Shown: piece after piece, positions 1 through 8,200 of the stretch
Layout: the number at the start of each line of letters is the position of its first letter
How positions within the stretch are numbered: the stretch's first letter is position 1
Source: an uncultured Clostridia bacterium
GTDB lineage: Bacteria > Bacillota_A > Clostridia > Oscillospirales > Oscillospiraceae
Direction: 5' to 3'
NCBI GenBank assembly: GCA_947307375.1
Contig: CAMZIX010000016.1
Span: 1-16,629 of the forward strand
DNA length: 16,629 bases
Position numbers and translations under genes: made by a program
The notes under the pieces: model-generated
Databases searched by the model: none
Told to the model about the DNA's origin: nothing
The model's input: the letters and a program-made list of their open reading frames with translations, nothing else

Positions 1-1
1 G

Positions 2-586
2 TGGCTCGTGGCCTGCACCAACGCCGTGAATCTGATCGACGGGCTGGACGGGCTGGCCGTCGGCGTGTCCGCGATCGGCTCGCTGAGCATGCTGCTGGTG
101 GCGCTGGCCGTCTCGGCGCCCGCCGTGGCCGTGCTGCTCGCCGCGCTCAACGGCGCCTGTCTGGGCTTTCTGCCCTATAACCGCAGCCCGGCGCGCATCT
201 TCATGGGCGACGTCGGCTCGCAGTTTCTCGGCTTCACGCTGGGCGCGCTGAGCGTGATGGGGCTCTTGAAATTCCACACGCTGGTCAGCTTTTTCGTGCC
301 GCTGCTGGCGCTCTCGGTCCCGCTCGCGGACACGGCCTTCGCCGTGCTGCGGCGGCTCCTGCGCGGGCAGAGCCCCTTTCGGGCCGACCGCGGCCACATC
401 CACCACCGTCTGATGGATTTGGGCCTGAGTCAGAAGCAGGCCGTGGCCGTGCTCTACGCGCTGTCCTCGCTGCAGGGCCTGGCGGCGGTGCTGCTGGCGG
501 GGACGGACGCGCTCTCGCGCGCGCTGATCCTGCTGCCGGCCTTCGCGCTGTCGCTGGCCGTCTGGCTGCCTGTGCTCCGCGCATAG
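2..586 (+). CDS. WecA/TagO-like undecaprenyl-phosphate sugar-1-phosphate transferase, C-terminal part
   Basis: This is the C-terminal ~194 residues of a polytopic membrane enzyme of the MraY/WecA (PNPT) family; the start lies upstream of the window. The family transfers a sugar-1-phosphate from a UDP-sugar to undecaprenyl phosphate at the inner face of the membrane. Visible signatures are NAVNLIDGLDGLA, PARIFMGDVGS (Asp-rich, magnesium/catalytic region) and DRGHIHHRL, the His-rich loop typical of WecA/TagO rather than MraY. Hydrophobic segments lie between them and the protein ends in a last membrane helix. The likely role is starting teichoic-acid or other surface-glycan assembly. The exact sugar and the name (TagO, WecA or RgpG) cannot be decided from this part. 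A strong hairpin follows the TAG stop directly, so it is the last gene of its transcript. Confidence 0.88.
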   Translation, partial: WLVACTNAVNLIDGLDGLAVGVSAIGSLSMLLVALAVSAPAVAVLLAALNGACLGFLPYNRSPARIFMGDVGSQFLGFTLGALSVMGLLKFHTLVSFFVPLLALSVPLADTAFAVLRRLLRGQSPFRADRGHIHHRLMDLGLSQKQAVAVLYALSSLQGLAAVLLAGTDALSRALILLPAFALSLAVWLPVLRA

Positions 587-624
587 GAACCGGCTCCCCG
601 ATCGGATCGGGGAGCCGGTTCTTT
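587..624 (+). terminator. Rho-independent terminator of the WecA-like gene
   Basis: A perfect 15-bp stem (587-601 with 607-621, rich in GC) has a 5-base loop TCGGA and is followed by TTTC. It begins at the base after the stop codon. It separates the transferase from the VTC operon, which has its own promoter downstream. Confidence 0.85.
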
Positions 625-697
625 CACCTCTTCCGTTCGTCGGAGCCCGGGCGCAAATCCTCCCCCGCTTTGCAACGCGGCGAATCAGAATTAACCG

Positions 698-726
698 TTG
701 AAAAAAGGCGCGGATTGCGGTATGAT
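698..726 (+). promoter_or_regulatory. Sigma-A type promoter of the VTC operon
   Basis: A -35 box TTGAAA (698-703) and a -10 box TATGAT (721-726) are separated by exactly 17 bp. This puts the start of transcription near 733 and leaves a leader of about 23 nt before the ATG at 756, with a GAGGGAG ribosome site at 742-748. The region is AT-rich compared with the surrounding genes. Confidence 0.75.
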
Positions 727-755
727 AAGATGTAAAACTATGAGGGAGCAGAGAC

Positions 756-1478
756 ATGAAGGATACCGTTCTCACCTTCAAACGCTTTGAAAAAAAATAT
801 CTGCTCAGCGCCCGGCAATTCGAAGTGCTCTGGGAGCGGATGCGCGAGCACCTGATCCCGGACCGGTACCACCGCAGCACCGTATGCAGCATCTACTACG
901 ACAGCGACGACTTCGCGCTGATCCGCCGCTCCATCGAAGGTCCGGTGTACAAGGAGAAGCTGCGGCTGCGCAGCTACAATGTGCCCGGCCCGGACGACCC
1001 GGTCTTCGTGGAGCTGAAGAAAAAGTTTCGCGGCGTCGTGTACAAGCGGCGGGCGCAGATGAGCGCCGCAGAGGCGGAGGCCTATCTCGCCGGGCGGTCG
1101 CGGCCGGATGAGGAAGGCCAGATCCTGCGGGAGATCGATTATTTCCTGCAGACCAACCCCGTCTCCCCCAAGGTCTTCATCGCCTGCGACCGCGAGGCCT
1201 GGGTCGACCGGGAGAACCCGGAGCTGCGCATCACCTTTGACCGTGATCTGCGCTGGCGGGATACCGCGCTGCACCTGACCGCCGGCAGCGAAGGCGAGCC
1301 GCTGCTCCCAAACGGCGAGGTACTGATGGAGATCAAGATCCCGGAGGCCGCGCCCCTTTGGCTGGCCCACCTTCTCAGCGAGCTGGAGGTCTTCCCCACC
1401 AGCTTTTCCAAATACGGCACCTGCTATCGCACTGCCCTTCTTGAGAAATATTTTAACGGAGTGATCGTTTGTGTTTAA
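756..1478 (+). CDS. VTC-domain protein (polyphosphate polymerase-like)
   Basis: A 240-residue soluble protein made entirely of one VTC domain, the triphosphate-tunnel fold of the catalytic subunit of the yeast vacuolar transporter chaperone, which makes polyphosphate from ATP. Charged tunnel motifs are visible in order: RFEKKY (10-15), KLRLR (68-72), FVELKKK (84-90), YKRR (96-99), LRITFDRDLR (157-166), MEIK with Glu192 and Lys194, and SKYGT with Lys219. No signal peptide or membrane segment is present, so it should act in the cytoplasm. All expected basic and acidic positions appear kept, so an active enzyme is plausible. The product (polyphosphate or another nucleotide-derived phosphate) is inferred from the family. 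The ATG has a good GAGGGAG site 7 nt upstream. Its end overlaps the start of the DUF4956 gene by 8 bp, implying translational coupling. Confidence 0.9.
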   Translation: MKDTVLTFKRFEKKYLLSARQFEVLWERMREHLIPDRYHRSTVCSIYYDSDDFALIRRSIEGPVYKEKLRLRSYNVPGPDDPVFVELKKKFRGVVYKRRAQMSAAEAEAYLAGRSRPDEEGQILREIDYFLQTNPVSPKVFIACDREAWVDRENPELRITFDRDLRWRDTALHLTAGSEGEPLLPNGEVLMEIKIPEAAPLWLAHLLSELEVFPTSFSKYGTCYRTALLEKYFNGVIVCV

Positions 1479-2133
1479 CAGTGTAATTGCCAACAACCTG
1501 ACCCTGTCTGCCTTCCTGATCTGCCTCGGCGGCGCGATCGTCCTCGGCGTGCTGACCGCGCTGGTCTTTTCCTTCCGCAGCCGCAGCAGCAGTTCGCTGA
1601 ACGTGGCGCTGGCCATGCTGCCCCCGATCGTGACCCTGGTCATCATGATGGTCAACGGCAGTATCGGCGCGGGCCTTGCCGTGGCCGGCACCTTCTCGCT
1701 GGTGCGCTTCCGCAGCGCGCCGGGTACCGCCAAGGAGATCTGCGGCGTGTTCATGGCCACGGCCATCGGCCTCGCCTGCGGCATGGGCTATGTCGTCGTC
1801 GCCGCACTGTTCTTCCTGGTGATGGGCGCCTTTGTCCTGCTGCTGAGCCTGCTGCGCATGGGCGAGGTCAGCAGCTCCTACCGTCACCTGAAGATCACCA
1901 TCCCCGAAACACTGGAATACGAGGGTCTCTTCGACGACCTCTTTGCCAAATACACCAGCCGCCACGAGCTCGTGAAGGTCAAGACCACCAATATGGGCAC
2001 GCTCTACGAGCTGAGCTATGACATCTACCTCAAGGACGGCGAGGTCAAAAAAGAATTCATCGACGCGATCCGCTGCCGCAACGGCAACCTGAACGTCAGC
2101 TGCGGCCGTCAGAACGACAAGGAAATGCTCTGA
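1471..2133 (+). CDS. DUF4956 family integral membrane protein
   Basis: A 220-residue protein with a GTG start inside the end of the VTC gene and a GGAGTG ribosome site at 1458-1463. The N-terminal ~130 residues hold about four hydrophobic segments (around 10-33, 45-65, 66-85 and 92-130) with a conserved-looking loop GTFSLVRFRSAPGTAKE. The C-terminal ~85 residues are soluble, mixed alpha/beta and probably cytoplasmic. I recognise this as DUF4956, a family often found next to VTC-domain genes in Clostridia. Its biochemical role is not established. The Ala/Gly-rich run AIGLACGMGY resembles the transmembrane motif of MgtC/SapB proteins, so a transport or sensing role is possible. Coupling to the VTC gene suggests a complex, analogous to the membrane part of the eukaryotic VTC complex; that is inference. 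Confidence 0.85.
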   Translation: MFNSVIANNLTLSAFLICLGGAIVLGVLTALVFSFRSRSSSSLNVALAMLPPIVTLVIMMVNGSIGAGLAVAGTFSLVRFRSAPGTAKEICGVFMATAIGLACGMGYVVVAALFFLVMGAFVLLLSLLRMGEVSSSYRHLKITIPETLEYEGLFDDLFAKYTSRHELVKVKTTNMGTLYELSYDIYLKDGEVKKEFIDAIRCRNGNLNVSCGRQNDKEML

Positions 2134-2146
2134 GGCGGGAGGCACC

Positions 2147-3619
2147 ATGAAAAAACTTCTTGCACTTTTGCTCCTCTGCGCGCTGCTGTTCTCCCTCTCC
2201 GCCTGCGCCGATCCCGTGATCGGTCAGGCGCCGGCCGAGGCGCCGATCAGCGCGGATTCCGCCCAGGCGCCCGATTCCGTGATCCTCCTCGAGGGCGACA
2301 GCGTCAGCGCCAAGCTGCGCGGGGTGTCCGTCAAGGATACTGTCGTCACGATCGGCGCGCCCGGCTCCTACACGGTCCGCGGTACGCTGAACGACGGCCG
2401 GATCCTCGTCGACCTGAAGGAAAACCCCGGCAAGGTCACGCTCTTCCTCGACGGCGCGGACATCACCTGCCTGACGGACAGCGCGATCCATCTCATCCAG
2501 GCCAAGGAACTCAACCTCGTGCTGGCCGCGGGCAGCGACAACCGCGTGGTCTCCGGCACGGAGGCCGATCTCGCCTCTTACGACGAGACCCGCAACGGCG
2601 CCGCCATCTTTGCCGAGGACGATCTGGACATCCAGGGCGAGGGCTCTCTGACGGTGCTGGGCTATCTCAACAACGGCATCACCTGCAAGGATGATCTGAA
2701 AATCAAGGGCGGCAGCCTGACGGTGCTCGCCGCCGGCAACGGCGTGCGCGCCAGCGAATCGGTGACGATGAGCGGCGGCGCCGTCAGCATCCAGGCCGGC
2801 AACGACGGTCTCAAGGCCAGCTCCGCCAAGAAGGCGGGCAAGGGCTTTGTGCAGATCGAGGACGGCGCGCTCACGGTATCCGCCGGGGGCGACGGCGTCT
2901 CCGCCGAAACGGAGCTGCGCATCGAAGGCGGCACGCTCGACATCGAGACCCATGGCGATCCCTCCGCGGCGAGCTGCAAGGGTATCAAGGGCAAGACCGG
3001 CGTGACGATCTCCGGCGGTCAGATCACGGTCACCTCTGAGGATCACGCGATCCGCAGCGGCGCCGCGCTGACGGTCGGCGGCGGCGAGCTGACGCTCAGC
3101 TCGCTGCAGGGCAAGGGCCTCGCGGCCGAGACCGAGCTCTCAGTCGGCGGCGGCAAGCTCTCCGTCACCGCGGCGGACGACGGCCTCGCGTGCGCCGACA
3201 CCGTGCGCGTGACCGACGGCGAGCTGCTGATCGTCTCCGGCGCGGACGGCATCCAGGGCGGGAAAAAGGGCACCGGCTTTGCTGCCGAGCTCGGCACCGT
3301 CAGCATCGAGGGCGGCCGTACGCTCGTCAGCGCCTTCAACAAGCCCGTAGACGCCAAGGCAAACTTCCTGATCACCGGCGGCACGCTCTTTACCTGCGGC
3401 AGCGGCACGCCGGAGCCCGCGAGCGAGATCCCCTGGCTGTTCTATACGGTCCGGGGCAACGCCGGCGACGAGCTGAGCGTGAAGCTCGACGGCGCGCCGA
3501 CGCTGAGCGCGGCCTACGCCTACAGCAGCGTATTCTTTGCCGATCCGGCGCTGAGCGAGGGTCAGAACTTCTCGCTGCAGGCCGGCTCCCGGACGCAGGA
3601 GGCCAAGGCCTCCCGCTGA
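2147..3619 (+). CDS. DUF4353-type (carbohydrate-binding-domain) lipoprotein with beta-helix repeats
   Basis: A 490-residue exported lipoprotein. The signal sequence ends in the lipobox LSAC, with Cys20 as the lipidation site. The mature part starts with a short flexible Ala/Pro-rich stretch. From about residue 45 it contains tandem short beta-strand repeats of the kind GGxLTVxAGxDGV (for example NNGITCKDDLKIKGGSLTV, AGNDGLKASS, GGDGVSAE, ADDGLAC), as in right-handed beta-helices. This matches the DUF4353 'carbohydrate-binding domain-containing' family, which commonly accompanies VTC and CotH genes. The true ligand is unknown. It should be tethered to the outer face of the membrane. A GGGAGG site lies 4 nt before the ATG, and only 13 bp separate it from the DUF4956 gene, so it is in the same operon. 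Confidence 0.82.
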   Translation: MKKLLALLLLCALLFSLSACADPVIGQAPAEAPISADSAQAPDSVILLEGDSVSAKLRGVSVKDTVVTIGAPGSYTVRGTLNDGRILVDLKENPGKVTLFLDGADITCLTDSAIHLIQAKELNLVLAAGSDNRVVSGTEADLASYDETRNGAAIFAEDDLDIQGEGSLTVLGYLNNGITCKDDLKIKGGSLTVLAAGNGVRASESVTMSGGAVSIQAGNDGLKASSAKKAGKGFVQIEDGALTVSAGGDGVSAETELRIEGGTLDIETHGDPSAASCKGIKGKTGVTISGGQITVTSEDHAIRSGAALTVGGGELTLSSLQGKGLAAETELSVGGGKLSVTAADDGLACADTVRVTDGELLIVSGADGIQGGKKGTGFAAELGTVSIEGGRTLVSAFNKPVDAKANFLITGGTLFTCGSGTPEPASEIPWLFYTVRGNAGDELSVKLDGAPTLSAAYAYSSVFFADPALSEGQNFSLQAGSRTQEAKASR

Positions 3620-3626
3620 GCATCAC

Positions 3627-3647
3627 GCCGCGATCGTGATCCGCGGC
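3627..3647 (+). other. Small intercistronic hairpin
   Basis: In the 47-bp gap after the lipoprotein stop, GCCGCG (3627-3632) can pair with CGCGGC (3642-3647), and the inner bases GATC can extend the stem with a bulge. There is no T-run, so it is not a terminator. It could protect the upstream mRNA or tune expression of the last operon gene. It may also be chance in such GC-rich DNA. Confidence 0.3.
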
Positions 3648-3666
3648 GATTCAGGTGGATGACAGA

Positions 3667-5163
3667 ATGAAAAAACTGATCTCTTTTCTGCTTGTGCTTT
3701 TGTTCCTGCTGCCGGCCGGCGGCGCCGCGCTGGCACAAAATACGGAGGGCTTCATCGAGATCTCCGATCTGGAGGGCCTTTCCGCCATCGCCGACAACCC
3801 GGATGGCAAGTATATCCTGACGGCCGACATCGACATGGCAAGCGTGATCTGGCAGCCGATCCCCTTCCGCGGCACCCTGGACGGCGCGGGCCACACGCTT
3901 TACAATCTGCAGATCAGCAGCGTGGGCGAGGATACGCGCGTCACGCGCGACGGCAACCTCAAGCCCTATGACACCGTGTTTTCCGGGCTGTTTTCCGTGA
4001 TGGAGCACGCCACTGTCCGCGACCTGAAGCTGGTCGGCGTCAACATGGCGGTCGACGGCGAGGAGCACTGCTTTGTCGGCATGCTCGCCGGCTATATGTA
4101 CCGCTGCAGCATCCAGGGCTGCTCGGTGCAGGGGCGGGCGCGGCTGAACAACTACGCCGTGCAGAGCGGCATCGGCGGCCTCGTGGGCTACGGCGCCGGC
4201 GACTTCGGCTACTGCCGGGCGGACGTGGAGCTGATCTTCGAGGACCGCAACCTGGAGGAGCGCTGCGAGCAGTTCATGGGCGGCATCCTGGCCTGTGGGC
4301 TGGTCAACATCGAGGACTGCGTCGTGCACATCGACGGCTATGACTCCTGCCACGGCTTCGTGCACAACGGCGGCCTGGTCGGCATGTACTACTACTGCGG
4401 CATGGACGTGCACGCGCAGTCCGTGCGCCGCAACGAAATCTACGGGCAGATCACCTTCTTCGAGGACAACCCGAACCGCCGCGCCTACTGCGAGCCGACG
4501 CTGGGCGAGGAAATGTCCGTGCCCGGCAACTACTACAGCAACGAGCGTGAGTTCGAACGCAACGAGGTGTTCGAATACGACAAGGTCCTGCTGCCCGAGA
4601 AGTGTGAGACCCCGGAGGTCCACGCCACGCTCATCTCTCCGACCTGCGAGGAATGGGGCTATGTGGTCCACGAGTGCAAAAACTGCGGCTATACCTGGAC
4701 GGACAGCTATTTCCCGCCCCAGCACACGCCGGGCGACTGGGAGATCCTGACGCCCGCCGACGAGACGCATGAGGGCGTGCGGGAAAAGCACTGCACGGTC
4801 TGCGGCGAGCTGCTGGCGCACGAGACCTACGCCTATGAGCCGCCCGAGCCGGTCTATACCGAGGAGATCGTCACCGTCCGCGGCGCCGACACCACCGAGA
4901 CCCTGGGCGTCGTCTTCCGCGGCAGCGCCAAGGCCATGCACGCCCAGGAGGCGACCGGCACGCTGATCTGGCGTTCCGAGGATCCGGAGATCGCAAGCGT
5001 CGATCCGGACGGCACGGTCCACGGCCTGCAGCGCGGCGAGACCCTCGTCCGTTATGATTCCGCGGACGGCCTGTACCACGGCGTCTGCCAGGTCTCGGTC
5101 TACTACAGCTTCTGGCAGTGGTTTCTGATCGTGTTCTGCTTCGGCTGGCTCTGGTACGTGTAA
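3667..5163 (+). CDS. Exported GLUG/Ig-like surface protein with two CxxC pairs and C-terminal membrane segment
   Basis: A 498-residue protein starting MKKLISFLLVLLFLLP, a signal peptide ending near ALAQ. I chose the ATG at 3667 because AGGTGG at 3653-3658 is 8 nt upstream; a GTG at 3655 in the same frame lies inside that site. Residues ~25-230 contain beta-strand repeats of the GLUG type (LDGAGHTLYNLQI, FSGLFSVMEHATVRDLKLVG, GIGGLVGYGAG). Around residues 337-379 are two pairs, CKNC and CTVC, like a small extracellular zinc ribbon. Residues ~397-482 look like a bacterial Ig-like (Big2) domain (WRSEDPEIASVDPDGTVHG). The protein ends in a very hydrophobic aromatic segment (YYSFWQWFLIVFCFGWLWYV) with no basic tail. 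It probably stays on the cell surface, partly membrane-embedded. It is the last gene of the VTC operon; its function is unknown. Confidence 0.8.
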   Translation: MKKLISFLLVLLFLLPAGGAALAQNTEGFIEISDLEGLSAIADNPDGKYILTADIDMASVIWQPIPFRGTLDGAGHTLYNLQISSVGEDTRVTRDGNLKPYDTVFSGLFSVMEHATVRDLKLVGVNMAVDGEEHCFVGMLAGYMYRCSIQGCSVQGRARLNNYAVQSGIGGLVGYGAGDFGYCRADVELIFEDRNLEERCEQFMGGILACGLVNIEDCVVHIDGYDSCHGFVHNGGLVGMYYYCGMDVHAQSVRRNEIYGQITFFEDNPNRRAYCEPTLGEEMSVPGNYYSNEREFERNEVFEYDKVLLPEKCETPEVHATLISPTCEEWGYVVHECKNCGYTWTDSYFPPQHTPGDWEILTPADETHEGVREKHCTVCGELLAHETYAYEPPEPVYTEEIVTVRGADTTETLGVVFRGSAKAMHAQEATGTLIWRSEDPEIASVDPDGTVHGLQRGETLVRYDSADGLYHGVCQVSVYYSFWQWFLIVFCFGWLWYV

Positions 5164-5212
5164 AGCCCTTCCCGGCGGGCCTGTTTGCCCGGCCTTTGTC
5201 AAAACGGAGAAA

Positions 5213-5253
5213 GCCCCCGCGGAAATGCAGTGCATTTCCGCGGGGGTCTTTCT
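5213..5253. terminator. Bidirectional terminator between convergent genes
   Basis: A perfect 16-nt inverted repeat (5214-5229 with 5231-5246; the real loop is about 3 nt) is followed by TCTTTCT on the + strand. On the - strand, CTTTCTCCGTTTT follows it. It can end both the VTC operon and the convergent LRR gene. A weaker hairpin (CGGGC 5176-5180 with GCCCG 5187-5191) precedes it. Confidence 0.85.
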
Positions 5254-5277
5254 ATTGTCAGTCTTTTGCTTCTTTTC

Positions 5278-8200
5278 TTACCAGGGGATGGTGAATTTAT
5301 GAACGGCGAAGCGGGAGATCATGTTGCCGTCCTTGCCGTCGATCGTACCGCTTCCGTCCACGTCGACCGCCAGAAGCGCCAGCGGGTTGGTGATCGAGAA
5401 CTTATGCACCGCGTACCGGCTGACCATGTTGCCGTCCTTGCCGTCCACCACGCCGTCCAGATTCGCGTCGCCCCGGAAGACAAGCGCGACGGTGAGATCC
5501 GCCTCGACCGTGACCGTGAAGCTGTGCACGCCGTTGCCGTCGGTGCTGCAGGGCACGACCGCGTAGGATTCGGTGCCGTCCGCCGCGACCGACTTGATCG
5601 CCGCGATGACCGCCTGATCGTTCGGGGTGGAAACCGTGAAGCTGACTTCGCCGCTGAAGCGTCCGTCTTCGTCGATGCCTTCGACCGTCGCTTTGCCCTT
5701 CGTGTAGTCCTCAATCGTGATCGCATAGCCCTCGGGCGCCTCGCCATAGGGCACCCAGGTGATGTGTCCGCCGTAGTCCTGGCGGACCTCCTCGGTCCAG
5801 CTCGGATCATTGGACGGGTAGTAAGCCGTGGCGGTAACGCCGGAGAAGGCGTTGCCGTTAATCGCAGGTGCTACTCCTTCAAAACGGAGCTCTGTTAAGC
5901 AGTTGCATGCTCCAAATGCCATGCTTCCAATGCTTGTAACGCTTTTCCCAATTGATATGTGCATCAGGTTGTAGCAGTCGTAAAAGACATAGTCGCCTAT
6001 ATTAACTACTTTGTCGGGGATTGTAATGTTCCTTAGATTTCTGCAATAGGTGAAAGCTCCATCTCCAATACTATGTACACTATCCGCAATCTTAATATAA
6101 TCTATTTGCTCACAGCTACTAAACGCGCTCTTGCCGATGCTTGTTACTCCGAAGGGGACCTCGTATGCGCCACCCCTGCCGTTGGGGAATGTATGAAGCA
6201 GACTCCCATTCTTTGAGAAAAGTATGCCGTCTTTGCTCTGATAGTACGAGTTATTATTAGAGACCTTAATCTCCGTCATACTGCTACAGCCTTCGAAGGC
6301 GCCCGAACCAATATATTCAACGCTGTCTGGAATCTGAATCATCGTCAAGCTTAAACAAAAATAGAATGCGCCAATATCGATTGTCTTCAAACCTTCGGAG
6401 AGGGAAACGCTCGACAAAGAAGTACAGGCAGCAAATGCACTTGGTTTGATTATTTTAACGCTATCCGGGATTATAGCGCTCGTCATATTTGCGCAGTTCC
6501 GAAAGCTTTCATTTCCAATATCAGTAGCGCCGTCCAAAATGACGAGGGAGCGGATCTGATTCAAATAGCCACCCCAGTCGTTAAAGTTGTTGACGCCATA
6601 GTAGTCCCACATGTCCCCAGTGCCGGTGATGGTCAGCAGACCGTCGCTGTCCAGCGTCCAGGTCAGATCATCGCCGCATTGGCCGGAAGCAATGGTTGTC
6701 GGCTCCGGTTCATATGCCACCCAGGTAATCGTGCCGCCATAGTTTTGACAGACGTCCTCCGTCCAAGTCGTGTCATCGGCCGGGTAGTAGGCTGTGGCAG
6801 TGACATTTTCAAAGCAGTTTTCACCAAGAGCCGGCGCAGAGCCGAGGAAGGTAATACTTGCCAAGCTGGTGCAGTAGGAGAAGGCCGCGCCACCTATACT
6901 TGTCACACCGTTGGAAATTGAGATGCTCGTCAGGCTGCTGCAACCGGCAAAGGTAAAGTCGCCGATGCTGGGCACACCGTCAGGGATTGTAATGCTCGTC
7001 AGGCTGGTGCAGCCAACAAAAGCCCACGTACCAATACTCATCAAGCTATCAGGAAGCGTAATGCTCGTCAAACTACTGCAGTAGGAAAAGGCGAAGTCTC
7101 CAATATTCGTCACACCCGACGGCAGCGCAATGCACGTAAGACCCCTGCATTCTTGAAAGGCACAGTTGCTAATGCTCATCACGCTGGAAGGAAGCTTGTA
7201 TTCCTCGGTCTTTCCTCCGGGGCAGCAGAGTAGTCTCGTACCATCCTTGGATAACAATACGCCATCTATGCTTTGAAACGATTGATTATTTGGATCAACA
7301 ACGATATCAGCCAAACTGCTACAGCCGGTAAAAGCCCTTATGCCAATGCTCATCAAGCTATCGGGAAGCGTAATACTCGTCAAATTACTGCACCAGGAAA
7401 ACGCATACTCACCAATGCTCGTCAAGCTATCGGGCAACGTAATGCTTGTCAAGCTGCTGCAACCAGAAAAAGCATCGTCACCAATCCTCGTCAAGCTATC
7501 GGGCAACGTAATGCTCGGCAGATTGCTGCACCAAGAAAAGGCACCGTTACCAATGCTCGTCAAGCTATCGGGCAACGTAATGCTCGACAAGCTGCTGCAC
7601 AAATAAAAGGCATCGTCGCCAATGCTCGTCAAGCTATCGGACAGAGTAATACTTGTCAGATTGCTGCACCAGCCGAAAGTGCTGTTGCCAATGCTCGTTA
7701 AGCTATCGGGAAGAGTAACGCTCGTCAGGCTACTACAGTCGGAAAAAGCCGAGTCGCCTATGCTCGTCGCACCTTCATAGATTTCGACAGCAAGGATGCT
7801 CTCACGGTGCGCATACCAAGGGGAATTGTTCGAAGCGTAATTATACATATCCCCGGTGCCGGTGATGGTCAGCGTGCCCTGATCATCCAGCGTCCAATAC
7901 AGGTTATCGCCGCACTGGCCGGAGGCAACAGTTTCCGGACCGTCTGTATATGGCACCCAGGTGATCGTGCCGCCGTAGTCCTGCCTCACGTCCTCGGTCC
8001 AGCTCGGGTCGCCAGCGGGGTAGTAGGCTGTGGCGGTAATGACCCAAAAACAGTCCTCGTCAAAAGCTGGTGCTGATCCCCTAAAGATAAGTTTAGTCAA
8101 TCTTGAGCAACCCCCAAAAGCTACTTCGCCTATGCTTGTTACGTTGTTAGGGATTGTCAACGATGATAGACTATTACATTCAAAAAAGCATCGGTTACCT

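Noticed and set aside
738..3046. Three overlapping long - strand open frames opposite the VTC operon
   Set aside because: They mirror the codon bias of the + strand genes, whose families are recognisable; the minus frames have no motif or ribosome site.
3562..5235. 557-residue open frame on the - strand opposite the GLUG protein gene
   Set aside because: Low-complexity Val/Ala/His/Asp composition, no recognisable domain, and antisense to a well supported exported protein with a good ribosome site.
5185..5898. + strand open frame starting in the bidirectional terminator region
   Set aside because: It passes through the terminator and reads antisense through the dockerin-coding end of the LRR gene; no supporting signals.
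7330..7745. Regularly spaced repeats that could suggest a CRISPR array
   Set aside because: The 69-bp period is fully explained by 23-residue LRR units in one open reading frame; there are no unique spacers and no cas genes.
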